Shown: positions 10,759 to 22,885 of the stretch, in pieces
Layout of the letters: each line of letters starts with the position of its first letter
Numbering within the stretch: the first letter of the stretch is position 1
From: Cenococcum geophilum 1.58
Lineage: Eukaryota > Ascomycota > Dothideomycetes > Gloniales > Gloniaceae
Assembly (NCBI GenBank): GCA_001692895.1
Contig: KV748179.1
Location: 2,776,095-2,840,094 of the forward strand
Direction: 5' to 3'
DNA length: 64,000 bases
Translations under genes and position numbers: made by a program
Notes under the pieces: generated by a model
Told to the model about the DNA's origin: nothing
Seen by the model: the letters and a program-made list of their open reading frames with translations, nothing else
Databases searched by the model: none

Positions 10759-13559
10759 CTATCGTCTATACTTCGCTAGCTGCGCCATGATCTCGTTCAT
10801 GTCCGGCTGACCTGGAGATGGGACCTGATTAGTGGTTTGATTTTGCGGAGGCGGAGGAGGTTGCTGTGGTGTGGGTAATGGAGCTTGGCCTTGGCCACCC
10901 AAGAGAGAAGCGAGCGCAGGGTTGTTTGCCATAGCCGCATATGGATTAGAGTTTGTATGTGGAAGAGCTTGCTGTCCATATGCAGGTTGCTGAGGGGGTG
11001 GCGCTGCAGTGGAGCTAAGCAGACGCGCAAGGTCGGGAGTTAGACCCGTAGGTGGCTGCTGTTGTGAGGTTTGGGAAGGAGCTTGCTGTGACATGGCACC
11101 AAGCAACTGCTGCAGGCCAGTTGTATCGAGAGAAGAAATAAGATTTGAGAGATTGGCGTTACTTGCTGGAGGTAGAGATTGGTTGGGTGGGTTTTGGGGT
11201 GGGGGGTAATTGGGTTGCGGGACTGGAGGCATGCCGTACTGCTGTGGTGGTATGCCGTATTGGGCTGGCGCTGGTGGAGCAACAGGCACAATACCGTGAG
11301 TTTGTTTCGCATTGACGACTAGTACGGCGGCGATAGACGGGTCGAGATTGGCGTATTCTGTTGCAAGTTAGCAAATTGCACATCTCTTCGATGAGAAGCA
11401 CGTGCCTTCAAAGCGGACATTGTCAGCGCCGCCCCTTCTATCAAACACCTGAAGTGGTATTTTGTTTGTCTGGACTGAAAGCTGTGTGAGCTTTGATACA
11501 GCTTGGACACCCTCTAGTATCTGCCTGCGAACGACTGCCGCTTCGGACAGACGTGGGCTTAGCAGGAGCACATTGCACCGCAGGCCACGCTCTTGGAAAC
11601 ATCTCTCTACCCAGGCTATGAAATCCCTGATAGGTACGTTAGCTCAGAAAATATGCAGCACAGAAGATGTTCGCACGTACCGTGGGAGATCGTCTATTAC
11701 AATGACCTGTACATCTGGCACATCCTTTGGTGCTCTGCGAGGCAGTGGGAGATCGTCATCAAGATCTCTTCTCGGGCTCGGGCTCCGGTATCTTCCCCGA
11801 CTATATGGCGATCGTGACCTACTCCTCCTCCTACCGTCATATCTATCACGACTCCGGTCCCTGTTTCGTCCACCACGTCCACCGCCTCGAGGAGATGGAG
11901 AGCGGCCAGGGCGGTAGTCGTCACGTCCCCGACGAAAGTCCCTATCTCGAGGAGATGCTCCATTTTGACTGCCAGTGTATCGATCTACTCCACGTCCTCC
12001 CTGTGGACCTGAACCTCCTCGAGTATAATCTGGGGATCGCGATCGTCGGCGGGCGCCGCCTCGAGCATTATTACCGCCATCCGCATTTCTAGTGTTTCTC
12101 TGTGGTTTCGATATTTCAAGATCTATGGTGGTCAGATAAAAAAAAAAGTATGACATAGTTGAATCTAACTTACGCATCTTTCTCCCACGAACAATTTGAC
12201 CTTGCTCAGCTTGAAGCGCGCGGAAGCATGCTCCAGCGTCTAGAAATTGCACAAAGCCATAAGCTTGTTTGATAGAAATCTGCGCAAGTTTACCGTGTTT
12301 GTAGAATCGGTGAAATATGTCTCGTTTCGTGACCTTCTCGGTGGGGAGGTTGCCTGCACGTGGTTGGTCATCATATCTTTTGTATCTAAAACTGTAGTTT
12401 ACCCACCGATAAAGAGCCTAGAATTAGACGGGAACTGATCCCATTGCCCGTCTGTTACAAATCTTCTCTCCTCTTCAAGAAACTCTTCATATATTCTGTT
12501 GATTTCGGGGGGCCACCGAGAGTCTTCATCATCGGCGGCATCCCTATCTTGTCGTCGATCAATGGAGTCTCGCTGCCGATAATTGGGAGTGCCTGGGCTT
12601 TGGTTTGATTGAGTAGCTGAGAGTGGAGCTTGTTGTGGGTATGTAGCACTTGGCATCGCATTTGGAGGGACAGCACCCGGTGCTGTTGTAGTCATCAAAG
12701 GTTGTAGGCCGGGTTGGCCGCGGTATGGGGCATTGGGCGTTTTTCGACTGTGTGGATGGTACGACCGAATATCGTCTTCGGGGGCATAATTAGGATGGGT
12801 AGCGGGTTTCTCCTGAGGAGGAGGTCGGGGTGGGAGGTTTGGAGCAGCCGGTAATGCAGAGGTGGGCGACGTAGCAATTCCCTGTGGTTGGGAGGATTGG
12901 GATGGCATAGAAGCAGAGGCATTTCCTTCATGTGAAGGATTGTTACCAATGGAAGGGGAGAGATTATCCAAAAGTGTCTGGAAATTGACGCCTCCGCCGT
13001 TGCTAAAGCTCTCGTTGGACTGCTCTTGGTAGTGGGTCCCTTGTGTCGATTGGGCTTGATTGTCTGCGCCTGGGTATGGACTACGAGTTGTAGAGTCATA
13101 TGGGATGGATACAGAGTTTCGATCTTCTTGTCTAGGAGTAGATGTGGCGTCACGGTACGCAGGAGCGGCTGTGTGATGCTGTTGTGCGAAATTCTGGATT
13201 GCAGAAGTATCTTGATTATTCGAACCAACTCCACTCCCGTACACTAATGACTTGGAGTAGTCATTGTGCCCATTCCCCAAGGCGCCATTTGCAGATGCGT
13301 TGTGATAGCTTGATACTCCCTGTTGCTCGTCGTAGTAGGAATTGGATGAAGAGGCGCCTGACGTGTGGCTTTGTTGCGAGATGGATTGGAAGGCGGACGG
13401 CGTGCCGAGATTGAGGGAGGATTCATGAAACATAGGGTCCATCTGCTTCTCAAGAATTGGGATGTTTGAAGGTGAGGGGTAATGGACGGGCTTCGGCGAC
13501 TCGGGAGTGAGCGTTTTGCCGCGAAATTGAGCTGCTTCTTGTGGAGGACTGGATATCAT
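10759..13559 (-). CDS. Nab3-like RRM protein (nuclear RNA surveillance/termination)
   Basis: Five exons on the minus strand (13559-12407, 12353-12174, 12122-11681, 11626-11406, 11357-10759) sum to 2595 nt, giving 864 residues in phase. The N-terminal ~380 residues are low-complexity and rich in Pro, Ser and Gln. A single RRM follows, with RNP2 LFIGNL at about 382-387 built across the first intron, and it ends near residue 450. Next comes an RS/RGG-rich stretch (about 470-580). A conserved segment follows (VQVIVIDDLPRDFIAWV, then LLLSPRLSEAAVVRRQI), typical of fungal Nab3-like proteins. The C-terminal tail is rich in Pro and Gln and ends NEIMAQLAKYRR. Yeast Nab3 binds nuclear RNA with Nrd1 and Sen1; that role is inferred here by homology. 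Intron 4 appears to use a GC 5' splice site. I chose the start at 13559 as the first in-frame ATG. Confidence 0.87.
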
Positions 13560-13990
13560 GTATGCTAAGCCAGGCGCAAGGCACCACTCAAAGGATGCAG
13601 CCACAAGTGGAAAGGTTCAACTCAAGTCATCTACAATGGATTGCGGTAGTGGTGAGGGCAACTATGCGGCTTGCGCTGGGAGTGAAGCGGGGTGATTTTC
13701 TGTGGGACTTCAGTGAGCAAAAGGGACGCTGACAATTCAAATGTCCACTAGAGAAGGTGGGTCCCGATGGGAGAAAGACACGGGAACAGAGAGGCTTTGT
13801 CAGTGCGATGGGTGTCGAGGGAGGTGGATGGCGATGGAAGTGTGAGGGTGAGGGTGAGAGTGGTGGAGGTGGAGGTGGAGGTGATCGCGAACTTGCCGGG
13901 AATCAATTTTTGACGGCGCAGGGCTGTGTTAGTCACCCGTCTTGGCGCTCTCTCATTAACTCAGGCTCTTTGCTTTGCCATTTCAACACA
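13560..13990. promoter_or_regulatory. Divergent promoter region, Nab3-like gene / release factor
   Basis: These 431 bp separate two divergently transcribed start codons. The segment at 13825-13885 is purine-rich with GGTGAGGGTGAG and GGAGGTGGAG repeats. No TATA box could be assigned with confidence. Shared regulation is possible but not shown. Confidence 0.4.
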
Positions 13991-14683
13991 ATGCTGCGCA
14001 ACACTGCGCGCCCTCTCTTTTCGCCTTTGCCAGCTGCATGCCTGCAGTCTATATTAGGCCTGAGGCTGTATGCCTCACACAAGCCGGGCAATGGCAGCAG
14101 CGAAGAGGACCTCCAAAAAGCTCGGAAATGGCTCGAGAAGCTTGAACCGGACACAATTCCAAAGAACATCTGTGAGCTATCCTTCAGCAGGTCTTCCGGA
14201 CCGGGTGGGCAAAATGTTAATAAGTATGTACGAGGAATCCGGAAGTCATGCCCAGACTAAGCCTTTAAAGAGTGAATTCCAAAGCTACATTAAAGGTGCC
14301 TCTCGATTCGCTCTTATCCCATGTGCCAAGCGCACTTCACCTCGAAATCAGATCTTCTCGATACAATGCCCCGAGATCCAATTCCATAATCATTCAAGCG
14401 GATGATAGCAGGAAGCAAAATGATAACATGCATAGTTGCTATGCGAAGCTTCAAAACATGATTATCGAAGCAGGCAGGCAGGCACTCCCTGGGAAGACAT
14501 CGGCCGATAAATCTCAGCGTGTCAAGGCCTTGTGCGTTTTACCGTTACTGACTATGCCCATGCCTAGTTTGCTAACAAGCTTGTAGGCAGAAGTCTGAGA
14601 ATGAACAGAGGCTGCGGACTAAAAAGGTTCACAGCAGTAAGAAGATCGCAAGGAAGAGTGGTGGTAGCAATAGTGACTATTGA
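13991..14683 (+). CDS. Mitochondrial codon-independent peptidyl-tRNA hydrolase, ICT1/Pth4-like
   Basis: Three exons (13991-14223, 14271-14531, 14587-14683) give 591 nt and 196 residues in phase. The first ~30 residues are Arg/Leu/Ala-rich without acidic residues, as in a mitochondrial presequence. The class-I release-factor catalytic GGQ is at residues 72-74 within SSGPGGQNVNK, and the last part is very basic (LRTKKVHSSKKIARKS). The codon-recognition domain of true release factors is absent, so the family is the ICT1/YaeJ/Pth4 type. Its members hydrolyse peptidyl-tRNA on stalled ribosomes in the matrix. Intron 1 separates NVN from KVNSKA and intron 2 lies between VKAL and QKSENEQ. The gene is divergent from the Nab3-like gene and convergent with UTP6. 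Confidence 0.88.
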
Positions 14684-15003
14684 TTGATACGTTGGTGGAG
14701 CTTTTCATCTCGCACACAGATTGTGGAGCGAAAAGTTGGAGGATCTGTGGAGTGGCAACGTTGATCCATCCTCGAAAACCTGGAATTACTTTCTGTAGGC
14801 AAATTTAAAAGGTTGAAGTATGACAAGGCCTTGAATGTGGGCTACTACGTGGAGTAGCCGTGAGCTCCGGTTGTCGAGAACAGCCACGCTCGCAGCAAAG
14901 AACCCCTTCAATATGTTAACCGGGTAAGAGCATCGTTGGGGCTTTCGTCAGCTGCATTATTGTGAAAAGGGTCAATAGTAGAGTCTAGAAATCCCTCGGT
15001 AGG
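14684..15003. other. Convergent 3' intergenic region
   Basis: These 320 bp lie between the convergent ends of the release factor and UTP6. They probably hold both 3' untranslated regions. I see no RNA gene or repeat in them. Confidence 0.5.
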
Positions 15004-16410
15004 TCATTGAGCTAACGAAGTTTGAGTTTTTAGGAGTCTCTCGTTCGAGCTCCAGCATTTCAAGCCGACTTTCACCAAATGTTTTGCGTCCTCCACCCTG
15101 CGTTCTCTTTGTAGGACGACAACGACATCGGCTACAGGATCACCACTGTTCTTAGAGGTCCCTTGCTCAACTTCTCCTAGAACGAAGCACAACTTCCGTA
15201 GCGATGAGGAGAAGACCTTTTTGATACTTGGGTCAATTTTCTCTCCTGCGCGTGCAATTGGGAGTATCCATTGTATGGCGAGTGTCGCAATCTCGCCTTT
15301 GATTTTAGGATACCGTTGTAACGAAGAATTAAGAGCATCTAGGGAAAGCCCGAGGGCGCGTGGAAAGTTAGGGGAATTCTGATCAATACCAATGAGTGGT
15401 CTCCTGAAATTGCAAGCGACTGCCGCAACTGTATCAGGAGGGGTTTGAGGATGATCCACCACACGCTTAAGGATACTTTGAATGCAAGGGAGGCTGCCAA
15501 ACTCAGCGAAAATGTCGAAGAATTTCTCTGCGACCTTGGGCTCATTTTCAAATTGATTCATTGCAGCGTCGAATATGGCAATAGGAATAGCACCTGTAAG
15601 AACAGGGGTGGAAGCGAGATTCTGTAATGCAACCTCGTCCACAGTGTCCTCTTTGGCCAAACTTAGATTGTCATCCTCTGCGGTGATATCTGGGAGAGTA
15701 ATCATGTCGGAATGATGATCTTCGTCCCTTCTTTCCTCCGGTGGACTAATATGTAGTCCAAGAATTCGGCTCCGTTCCGCAATCTTAGCAATGTAAATCA
15801 TTTCCAGCTTGCCGTACTCTAGCCATAGAAGCTTGGAATTTTTGCAAAACCGTAATCCGCGTTGCATGTAACTTCTGGCATTTGTGATATCGGCTTGTGT
15901 TTCCATCGAATAGCGAGCGGCATATATCCAAAGCTCCGGCTTTGTAGGGTGCAACCTTAAGACGCTTGTCAAGATCTCACTCAGCTTTTTATAGGCTTTC
16001 TCTTTCCTTGCAAACTCAATGTATTGCATCCATAGTCCAATGTCTCCTTGAAATTTGCGGGTTGCGCGAGAGAGTATGAAAAATATCCGTTTCTGTCCGC
16101 TGAATCCAGATGCTTTAACTCCTAACCTCTTGACCCTTTTCCGCCGGAGAGCCTCCAAATTCATTTCGAATTCTGCATAGCGTGCGTAATCTGAAGGATG
16201 TGAACCTCGAGCGTTGAGGGCGTGTTCAAAGTCGGACCTTTTTTTTGCGATTGTACGGATTTCTTCCTAGGTATTGAAGTTAGCACGAGAAATAGTTATT
16301 AGACACAGTAATATACTGACCTTTGTAAACACCTTCTTACGCTCAAATTCTCGTAACTCTGGAACAGACTGTTCTAAATAGAAGCGTGCTTTGTCGCTGG
16401 CTCCCGCCAT
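15004..16410 (-). CDS. UTP6: UTP6, U3 snoRNP / SSU processome component
   Basis: Two exons (16410-16321 and 16266-15004) give 1353 nt and 450 residues, close to the ~440 of yeast Utp6. The protein begins MAGASDKARFYLEQSVPELR and carries the family N-terminus that leads into half-a-TPR (HAT) repeats. Visible HAT-type segments include YARYAEFEMNLEALRRKR (about 65-85), GDIGLWMQYIEFARKEKAY (about 105-125) and TKPELWIYAARYS (about 140-152). Utp6 acts in the nucleolus in early cleavage of pre-18S rRNA. The intron lies after VFTK and before EEIRTIAKKR. An upstream in-frame ATG at 16479 exists, but the 16410 start matches the family N-terminus better. The gene shares a 199-bp divergent promoter with CWH43. 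Confidence 0.9.
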
Positions 16411-16609
16411 GATTGCAATAGCGATTTGGTTTGGGCAACTGTTGCTGCAACGAATTTCGGCGGAGAATATTAACGCCAAGATTTCGATAGCCTCACCGCC
16501 TTTGGATAGGAGATGGTGCTCCTTTCAAACCCTCCATTCTTCACGCTCCTTTTAGTCTTCTTTAATTCTATGGGGCGTAGCTGCTAAGCAGCTCTTTCAA
16601 TCACTCCAC
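16411..16609. promoter_or_regulatory. Compact divergent promoter UTP6/CWH43
   Basis: Only 199 bp separate the two start codons. A pyrimidine-rich tract on the plus strand (about 16525-16565) precedes the CWH43 start, as is common in fungal promoters. No specific factor site could be assigned. Confidence 0.45.
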
Positions 16610-19600
16610 ATGGCAACTAAACACAAGGATGGGGACGTTGTCGCGACGGTAAATGCATTAATTTGATTCACCTATTTCTTCTGCTCATTCTTCCCTAGTT
16701 CTCTGGGAGATGGATATCGTGGGCGCATACAATTGCAGCATATGGTGAGATGCCCATTATGAAATGTGTAAAATTCACGTACTGATCATCATAGCCGCGT
16801 TTGCTGGTGCTTTAGTGGTTGGAATGTAAAGCTTCCATCTCGATTCCGACAATTCCAAGCTTAGAATCCACAGGTCTTTACATTACCACAAAATCGTGCA
16901 GAATGAATACTATGTTGGTCAAATAACCCTAGAAATGTCTCGATGGAGTTAACCAAGCCTCGTAGGGCTATCCTGACGAATGGTTTCCATCTGTATCCTC
17001 AACAATTGGAGATAGGTATCCTGAGCGATCCGTCTTTATGGTCTTTATCGCTATTACATCCGGTATGCGCATCGGCTATATGTCAAATGGAGGTACTGAA
17101 ATTGGATAATTAGGACCGCGGTTTGCGTTAGTTGCCTTGTGGTATGTTATGACACGGAAATCGGGCTCTTCGTTAGCCAAATTCGTCGCTGGGGTAGGAA
17201 TATTCCGGACATTGACCTGCGGCGGATGGACTTATGTGACATCGACGGATGATCATGGTTGGCATGATATATTCATGATCTCGTACCTGGTTGCTACTCT
17301 CCCTTGGACACTCGGGTGCCTTGCTCTAAGTCCAAGAAACGCAATGGCATTGAAGTATCGTAAGATATTTGCGAGAGCTTTCTTTGGCACTTTGGTACCT
17401 CTAATATACTTCTTCATCCAGCACAAGGTCCATAAAGTGGCAGGAGGTAAATTCCTAGTTGTTCACTAAATGACATGCTATAGACTAATTTGTTTTTAGC
17501 CTACACTACCTACGCGTTCTTTGAGTGGTCGCTGGTTCTTCTTGATGTCGCCTTTGATGCTGTTACTGTGCTAGATTTTGAGAGTTTCGAGATAGTAGTC
17601 AAGGATGTACGAGGTATTAGCCGAGGGTACGTTCCACGGCTCCCAAAGTAGATAGTATTACTATCGACCAAAAAAATGCAATGTTTCATGAGAAATTTCT
17701 GATCGCGTTTTGGCTCTGTTCAGTAATACAAAAGCCGTTGCCGACGCTGTCTTGGAAAAACAGTATGTTGTTATCACGCCCCACTTCCTTGAAGTTCCTA
17801 ACTTTTCATAGGAAAGACAAAGATGTTAGCCGGGTCTTTGCTGGAGGCTTTTCGTGGCCCGCTGCTATTGATGCGGCTGCTGATGTGTACAATGGGGTAA
17901 GCATTGCCACCCGTAGGCCAGCAAGCATTTTCTGACTTGGTGTAGTTTGTTTTCTGGTCTATGCTTACCTCTCTTGGCCTCCTTGTTTGGTGTAAGTTCT
18001 AGCTTACCACAGTACCACTCGATATACTAACTAACCAGATTTCCCATTGTGGCACATGGGAATTTCTGGCTACGAGGTCATGGTTATGTGTACCGTCTCG
18101 CCCTTCTTACTTGGTATCAAGCCTCTTCGGTTCCTCATAGTTCGGAGGGTCCGCATCTGCCATTTATTTTCCCTCTCTGGCCTTCTTGCGTTCCTCGCGA
18201 AGTCTCCCGAAAGCCGACTCTTCTCTGTTGGGTTCGGTGTATGGATGGCATGTCTCTCGTGGGCAGCAACTTTCTACGCCGAAAGGTCTCAACCGCACCG
18301 TCTCGAGGCACGCATCTCTGCTTTTGGTTTAGGCTTGTTGGCTTCTAGTATTGCTAAATTTGCCTTCTGGACGAACAATCCTATCTGGCCCATTATGCAT
18401 TCCCTGAACGGTGGATGGAACAAAGTCGGCCTTGTCATTGCTGTACTTTCTATTTGGAGATCTACTCGATATACTGCCAGTCCAGGAGCCGATATGCCTG
18501 CTCCAGGGCCTAGCAGGGGCTCTCCTACCCTTGCTGGCCTCGGGCTAGCTGGCCTCTTCTTCGCCATGCATTCTCTCCTTTCGGATTCCAGCACCATGAT
18601 CCTATGGGTGTGGGAGGGTTACCCGGTTCGCGGCCCTCTAGCGGCTCCACACGGCGCCTACAGCCTTATTGCCATGGGGCTTGGCCTAGCGGTAGGCCTC
18701 TTCTATCCTAATTTTACCCGTAGTTGGACCTTGTACGGGGCTGGCTCCATTGGTGCAGCAGTCCTGACTTGCTACAGTCGCTGGTTTGGATACTACGGTG
18801 CCCTTACTCTAGCTTTTTATATCATGGCTCTTACACCAGTTCTCATTTCCTCTGCTGCAAAACACTCTCCCGCTGCAACCTTTGGTCTTGGCTTCCTGAT
18901 CTACAATATTCTCGTCCTTGCGCATGTCTGGGTAGTCGCGTACGCCTTTGTACCTGGCGGCCCGCTGATGCGTGAGCACACCGATTGGGTCATGGCTGCA
19001 ACTATGCTACTTATTGGGTGTGGTGTTTTCGCTGCCAACTCCACCACCGTGTCTCCCTCGAACCCTAAATATCGTGTTAAGCTCGGCAGCATCAATCCTG
19101 CGGCCCTGAAACAACGTTCCTATTACTTTTACATTCTGCTCTGTCTCGAAGCTCTTGCTATTGCAATCGCCTACCTACGTTTCCCGAGCTACGACTACAC
19201 GCCATATCATGCGGAGGATAAATTAGTGACAGCAGGTATCTGGACGATTCACTTCTCTCTCGACAACGACATGTGGAGCTCGGAACACCGCATGCGCGAT
19301 GTGATCAAGGAGCTCGAGCTCGACGTGGTTGGATTGTTAGAGAGTGACTTGCAGCGCATCATCATGGGCAACCGTGACACGACACAGTTCCTGGCTGAAG
19401 ATCTAGGCATGTACGTCGACTACGGCCCTGGACCTAACAAGCACACATGGGGTTCGGCGCTGCTGAGCAAGTTCCCCATTGTGAACAGCACGCACCACCT
19501 GCTCCCCTCGCCAGTCGGCGAACTGGCGCCAGCGATCCACGCAACGCTGGACATGTACGGCAAGCTGGTAGATGTGTTCGTGTTCCACTCCGGCCAAGAA

Positions 19601-20098
19601 GAGGACCCAGAGGACCGGCGCCTACAGTCTGAGTACTTGGCTAAACTGATGGCGGACAGCCCACGCCCGAGTATCCTTCTCTCATACCTCGTTACGAAGC
19701 CGCTGGAGGGCAACTATAACACATATGTGGGCGCCAAGAGCGGTATGCGGGATATAGACCCGAGCGACTGGGATCGCTGGTGCGAGTATATTCTGTACAA
19801 AGGTATGAAGAGGACTGGATATGCGCGTGTTAGTAGGAGTACGATCACGGATACGGAGATCCAAGTGGGCAAGTTTGTGGTTGATGCACCAGAAGGCTCG
19901 GACGAAATTATTTCGGAGGACCAGGTACCTGTTGGACAGAGGTTCCCAGCACTTTTCAGGGGGCAGGGTGTCAGGGGACATCAGTATCACGTCTTTAATG
20001 AACCGAGGTGAGTTTTGTTTTTTTGCCTACTTTTTTTCTTTTTTGCTTTTGTTTGTGGATGGTCTTGGCTGACGGTTTGATATAGGTACTTTGCGTGA
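16610..20098 (+). CDS. CWH43: CWH43, GPI-anchor lipid-remodelling membrane protein
   Basis: Twelve exons (16610-16648, 16699-16744, 16795-16825, 16874-16913, 16966-17062, 17114-17446, 17500-17626, 17724-17762, 17812-17896, 17946-17991, 18039-20007, 20086-20098) sum to 2865 nt, 954 residues, essentially the length of yeast Cwh43. The N-terminal part is the multi-span Frag1/DRAM/Sfk1-like region, with [10 protein letters not shown] and [12 protein letters not shown] near residues 43-65. The middle (about 300-640) is a run of membrane segments. From about 684 the protein has an endonuclease/exonuclease/phosphatase-like domain ([21 protein letters not shown]). The last exon adds only YFA. Cwh43 replaces the GPI diacylglycerol with ceramide in the ER. 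Many of the exons are very small, so gene predictors are likely to truncate it. Confidence 0.93.
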
Positions 20099-22885
20099 TT
20101 GAAAGCATGGAGCTAAATCTGACGCGCATGGCCAGGGGAAGAGCAACACTGCAAAAGGCCGCAATTGCAAATTCAGTGGGCCTGGAAGTGTAGGATTGTT
20201 TTACAAAGTTGCTAGTAGAATAATAAATAAATGCTCTGTACACTACACGTGCGCGAGGCGTGCACCTTCTTTCACCGACAATTAGACTAAGTTTGTTCTG
20301 TCTAAATGGAAACTTCTCACTTACACAGGGCCTGACTTTAAAATAGCAACACGGTGAAACGGGCAGTTCAGCTCTCATGCCATGGTGGAATCATGGTGGA
20401 TAGTTCTAGCTATCGGGCCGCAGTGTGTTCACTGTGAAACCATCCAGTATGATGATGGCTCGCGTATGCGTGCCAGGCCCCACGATTGTGTTCCTGGAAT
20501 GTCGCAAGGCCCTTATTCTAAGCGCCGCTGGAAGACCGCTAAATTGTTGGTTAGCCCAATCTTATCAATAGTTTTTGAGGTCCAAGAGCCGAGGCCATGT
20601 CAAATTTGCGCTGGCATTCCGCAAGTGCTTATATGGAGGTAAGACGCCTTAACAATAAGCCGTTTAGCTCGGACTCGGGGTATTTCTTTTTCTCCAGCGA
20701 TGTGGCCAGCCGTGATAGTGCCTCAATATGCGAGGCATATCCTTGAGCGGGAAATCAAACTGTAAGGCTGTGGCCGATAAGTTTTTTGAAATGCACCTAA
20801 AAGCCGGCACTAAAGAAGACCCAACGAAGAACGGAAAAGTGGTAGCCCTAAGCTTAAGAGGCTGTAAAATAGGCTAGGCTAGTGATACAAAAGCAGTAAT
20901 GTGGAGTGGTGTAGTTCCAGGATTATGAAAGACGAGTTGTCGCCCAACCCAGGAATTTGGGAGGTACTGTAAACCAGCCTCAGGCTATCCATACGAAACT
21001 AGAGCATAGTACTTAAGGGGGCGCCTCTGGATACCTTGACATTAAAACCACAGTATGACTTGGCGCATACTGCCATTTCGAATTCTCTCGAGAATCCTAC
21101 AATACAAGCGGATGATGGAGACTGTCCATGGACATTGGGTGCATGAAGGGTCACCTATTTAGCCAAAATGATCCTAAACTGGTTTGGAAGCTGCAAGAAA
21201 AGTCGGATAGGTAGGACGATAGCTGTAGGAAAAGGTCTCCTGCATGGAGATGAGTGAAAGTTCTCATGCGACCACTGTCATGCATAATTAAGAAGTGGAG
21301 AGTGGGTCTAGGCAGAGGAGAGGGAAAGAAAATGTGGCAAAAGTTTTCCGGGCACGAAGGTTGATGGGTACGGCGGAGTGGGTGGCCTCCAGATTGTGGG
21401 CCGGACGGCATTCGCGTGACTGACACCTAGGTTGGGAGGTGGCTTCAACGATGCTGTCTTCGAGTGTTTCCTCTTGCTGTCGAGAAAAGCAGGATGATTA
21501 AGAAGCCGAGAGCGGCTCCGTAGCTCAACGGGCACAATTACAGATGGCAGGGCTCGCATGCCAAACATTTCTCATGGCAGCTGACGCCATCCCCGCAAGT
21601 CCCAGAGCGATTTCTGCTTGATGGGCAGGTCGACGGTTGTTCTCGAAGTGGGAGGCCTGAAATCGGCCAAATCAGGGGCGCCAGTTCGCTCTGGCTGTCG
21701 ATCATGCTGCTTTTGCTTTTGCCCACCAGCGCCACCCCATTTGCGCCCCGCGAAATTCAAATAGTCTTGGTACTGAGCTTGTTGACCTCTTCACAGCTGG
21801 TGATTGGAGGGATCTGGATAGATAATCCATCTTAACGTGCCGGCCAGCCAACGTGCCGAATCAATCCAATAGTGCCGGTTCAGGGTGCACTCTCTCACTC
21901 ACTGTTACCGGGCAGGGTCAGGATGTCAGTTGCTGCTACCTGTGTTCCTCAGGGGCGCGCAACACTTGATTGGCCGCATCCTTTTCGTACGGGTGTTTCA
22001 AAGGGTTGCACGATGCAGGCACTTGGGCTGAATGGAGTCGGTGGCCTGCCACGCTGGCTGCTGGAGGGGAAAGATGCGTCTGCAGCGTCAGAAGCCAGAG
22101 AAGCCCAGCCGTGCGCGTCCTCTTTTTGAGGGAGAGCCGGTGCGATCGGTGCTGCAGGGATGACCCGTTTGGTTGATGCAAAAGCTTTCGGCGGTGGAGG
22201 AGAGCCCTGCAGGCTGCTGTGCCTGCTTTTTGTCGTCCAGCACCTGCACCAGCACCAGCAGCGCATTATAGCCCGCCAATTGCTATATACAAATGCGCCT
22301 CCGACTCCTTTTACTCTCCTTAAATCGCTTCTGACTGGTAAATTGACCGTCAACGGCCGCTGTTGCCTGTTTAGGAGGCCTACCACGCCTACACGCCTTC
22401 ACGCCTACCTACACTTACGCTGCATATATTTCCTTGGCGCCTTCCCATGCCGCCATCGCAGCACCCCTGAGCTAAACTGCCGAGCATCGTCTTCAGCACC
22501 CTGCCCGCAACCACGACGGTCCGCACTCCCAGATCGTTTCCGAGCGTGTCATGAGAGACGGAGCTTTGAATTGACTTCTCTGCAAAGGAGATCCAGCAGT
22601 GCTGGGCTCTCAGGCAGATTTCAGGAGCAGTCGCCGCCGTCAACAACCACCCTGCTTCCCGCGGCATCGAGCCGCAATTGAAACCGCGCCGTCCCGTTAG
22701 CACGCGCACAAAATCCCGTCTGCATTCCCCACGTCTGCAATTGCAAACTACACGATTTCCTGCGGAGCCGTAAACGCTCAACGCCTTTCTGTACCCTTGG
22801 TTTGCGCCTGGGGGTTGGAAATGCCGCAGAGCACCGCCCTGAAGACCTCCTACATCCCACCACCGAACGCCAGGCACACAATACC
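20099..22885. other. 2.8-kb intergenic region upstream of the Arf-GEF
   Basis: I find no convincing gene here. Open frames on both strands between 21150 and 22800 have no recognisable domain and overlap one another. The last ~700 bp are C-rich and pyrimidine-rich and probably include the promoter and a long 5' leader of the Sec7 gene. No repeat family from elsewhere in the window was noticed here. Confidence 0.45.

Noticed and set aside
21518..21540. tRNA A-box-like TAGCTCAACGGGC
   Set aside because: No matching B-box or cloverleaf pairing follows.
22160..22681. 173-codon plus-strand frame upstream of the Sec7-PH gene
   Set aside because: Low-complexity composition in a probable 5' leader, overlapped by frames on the other strand.
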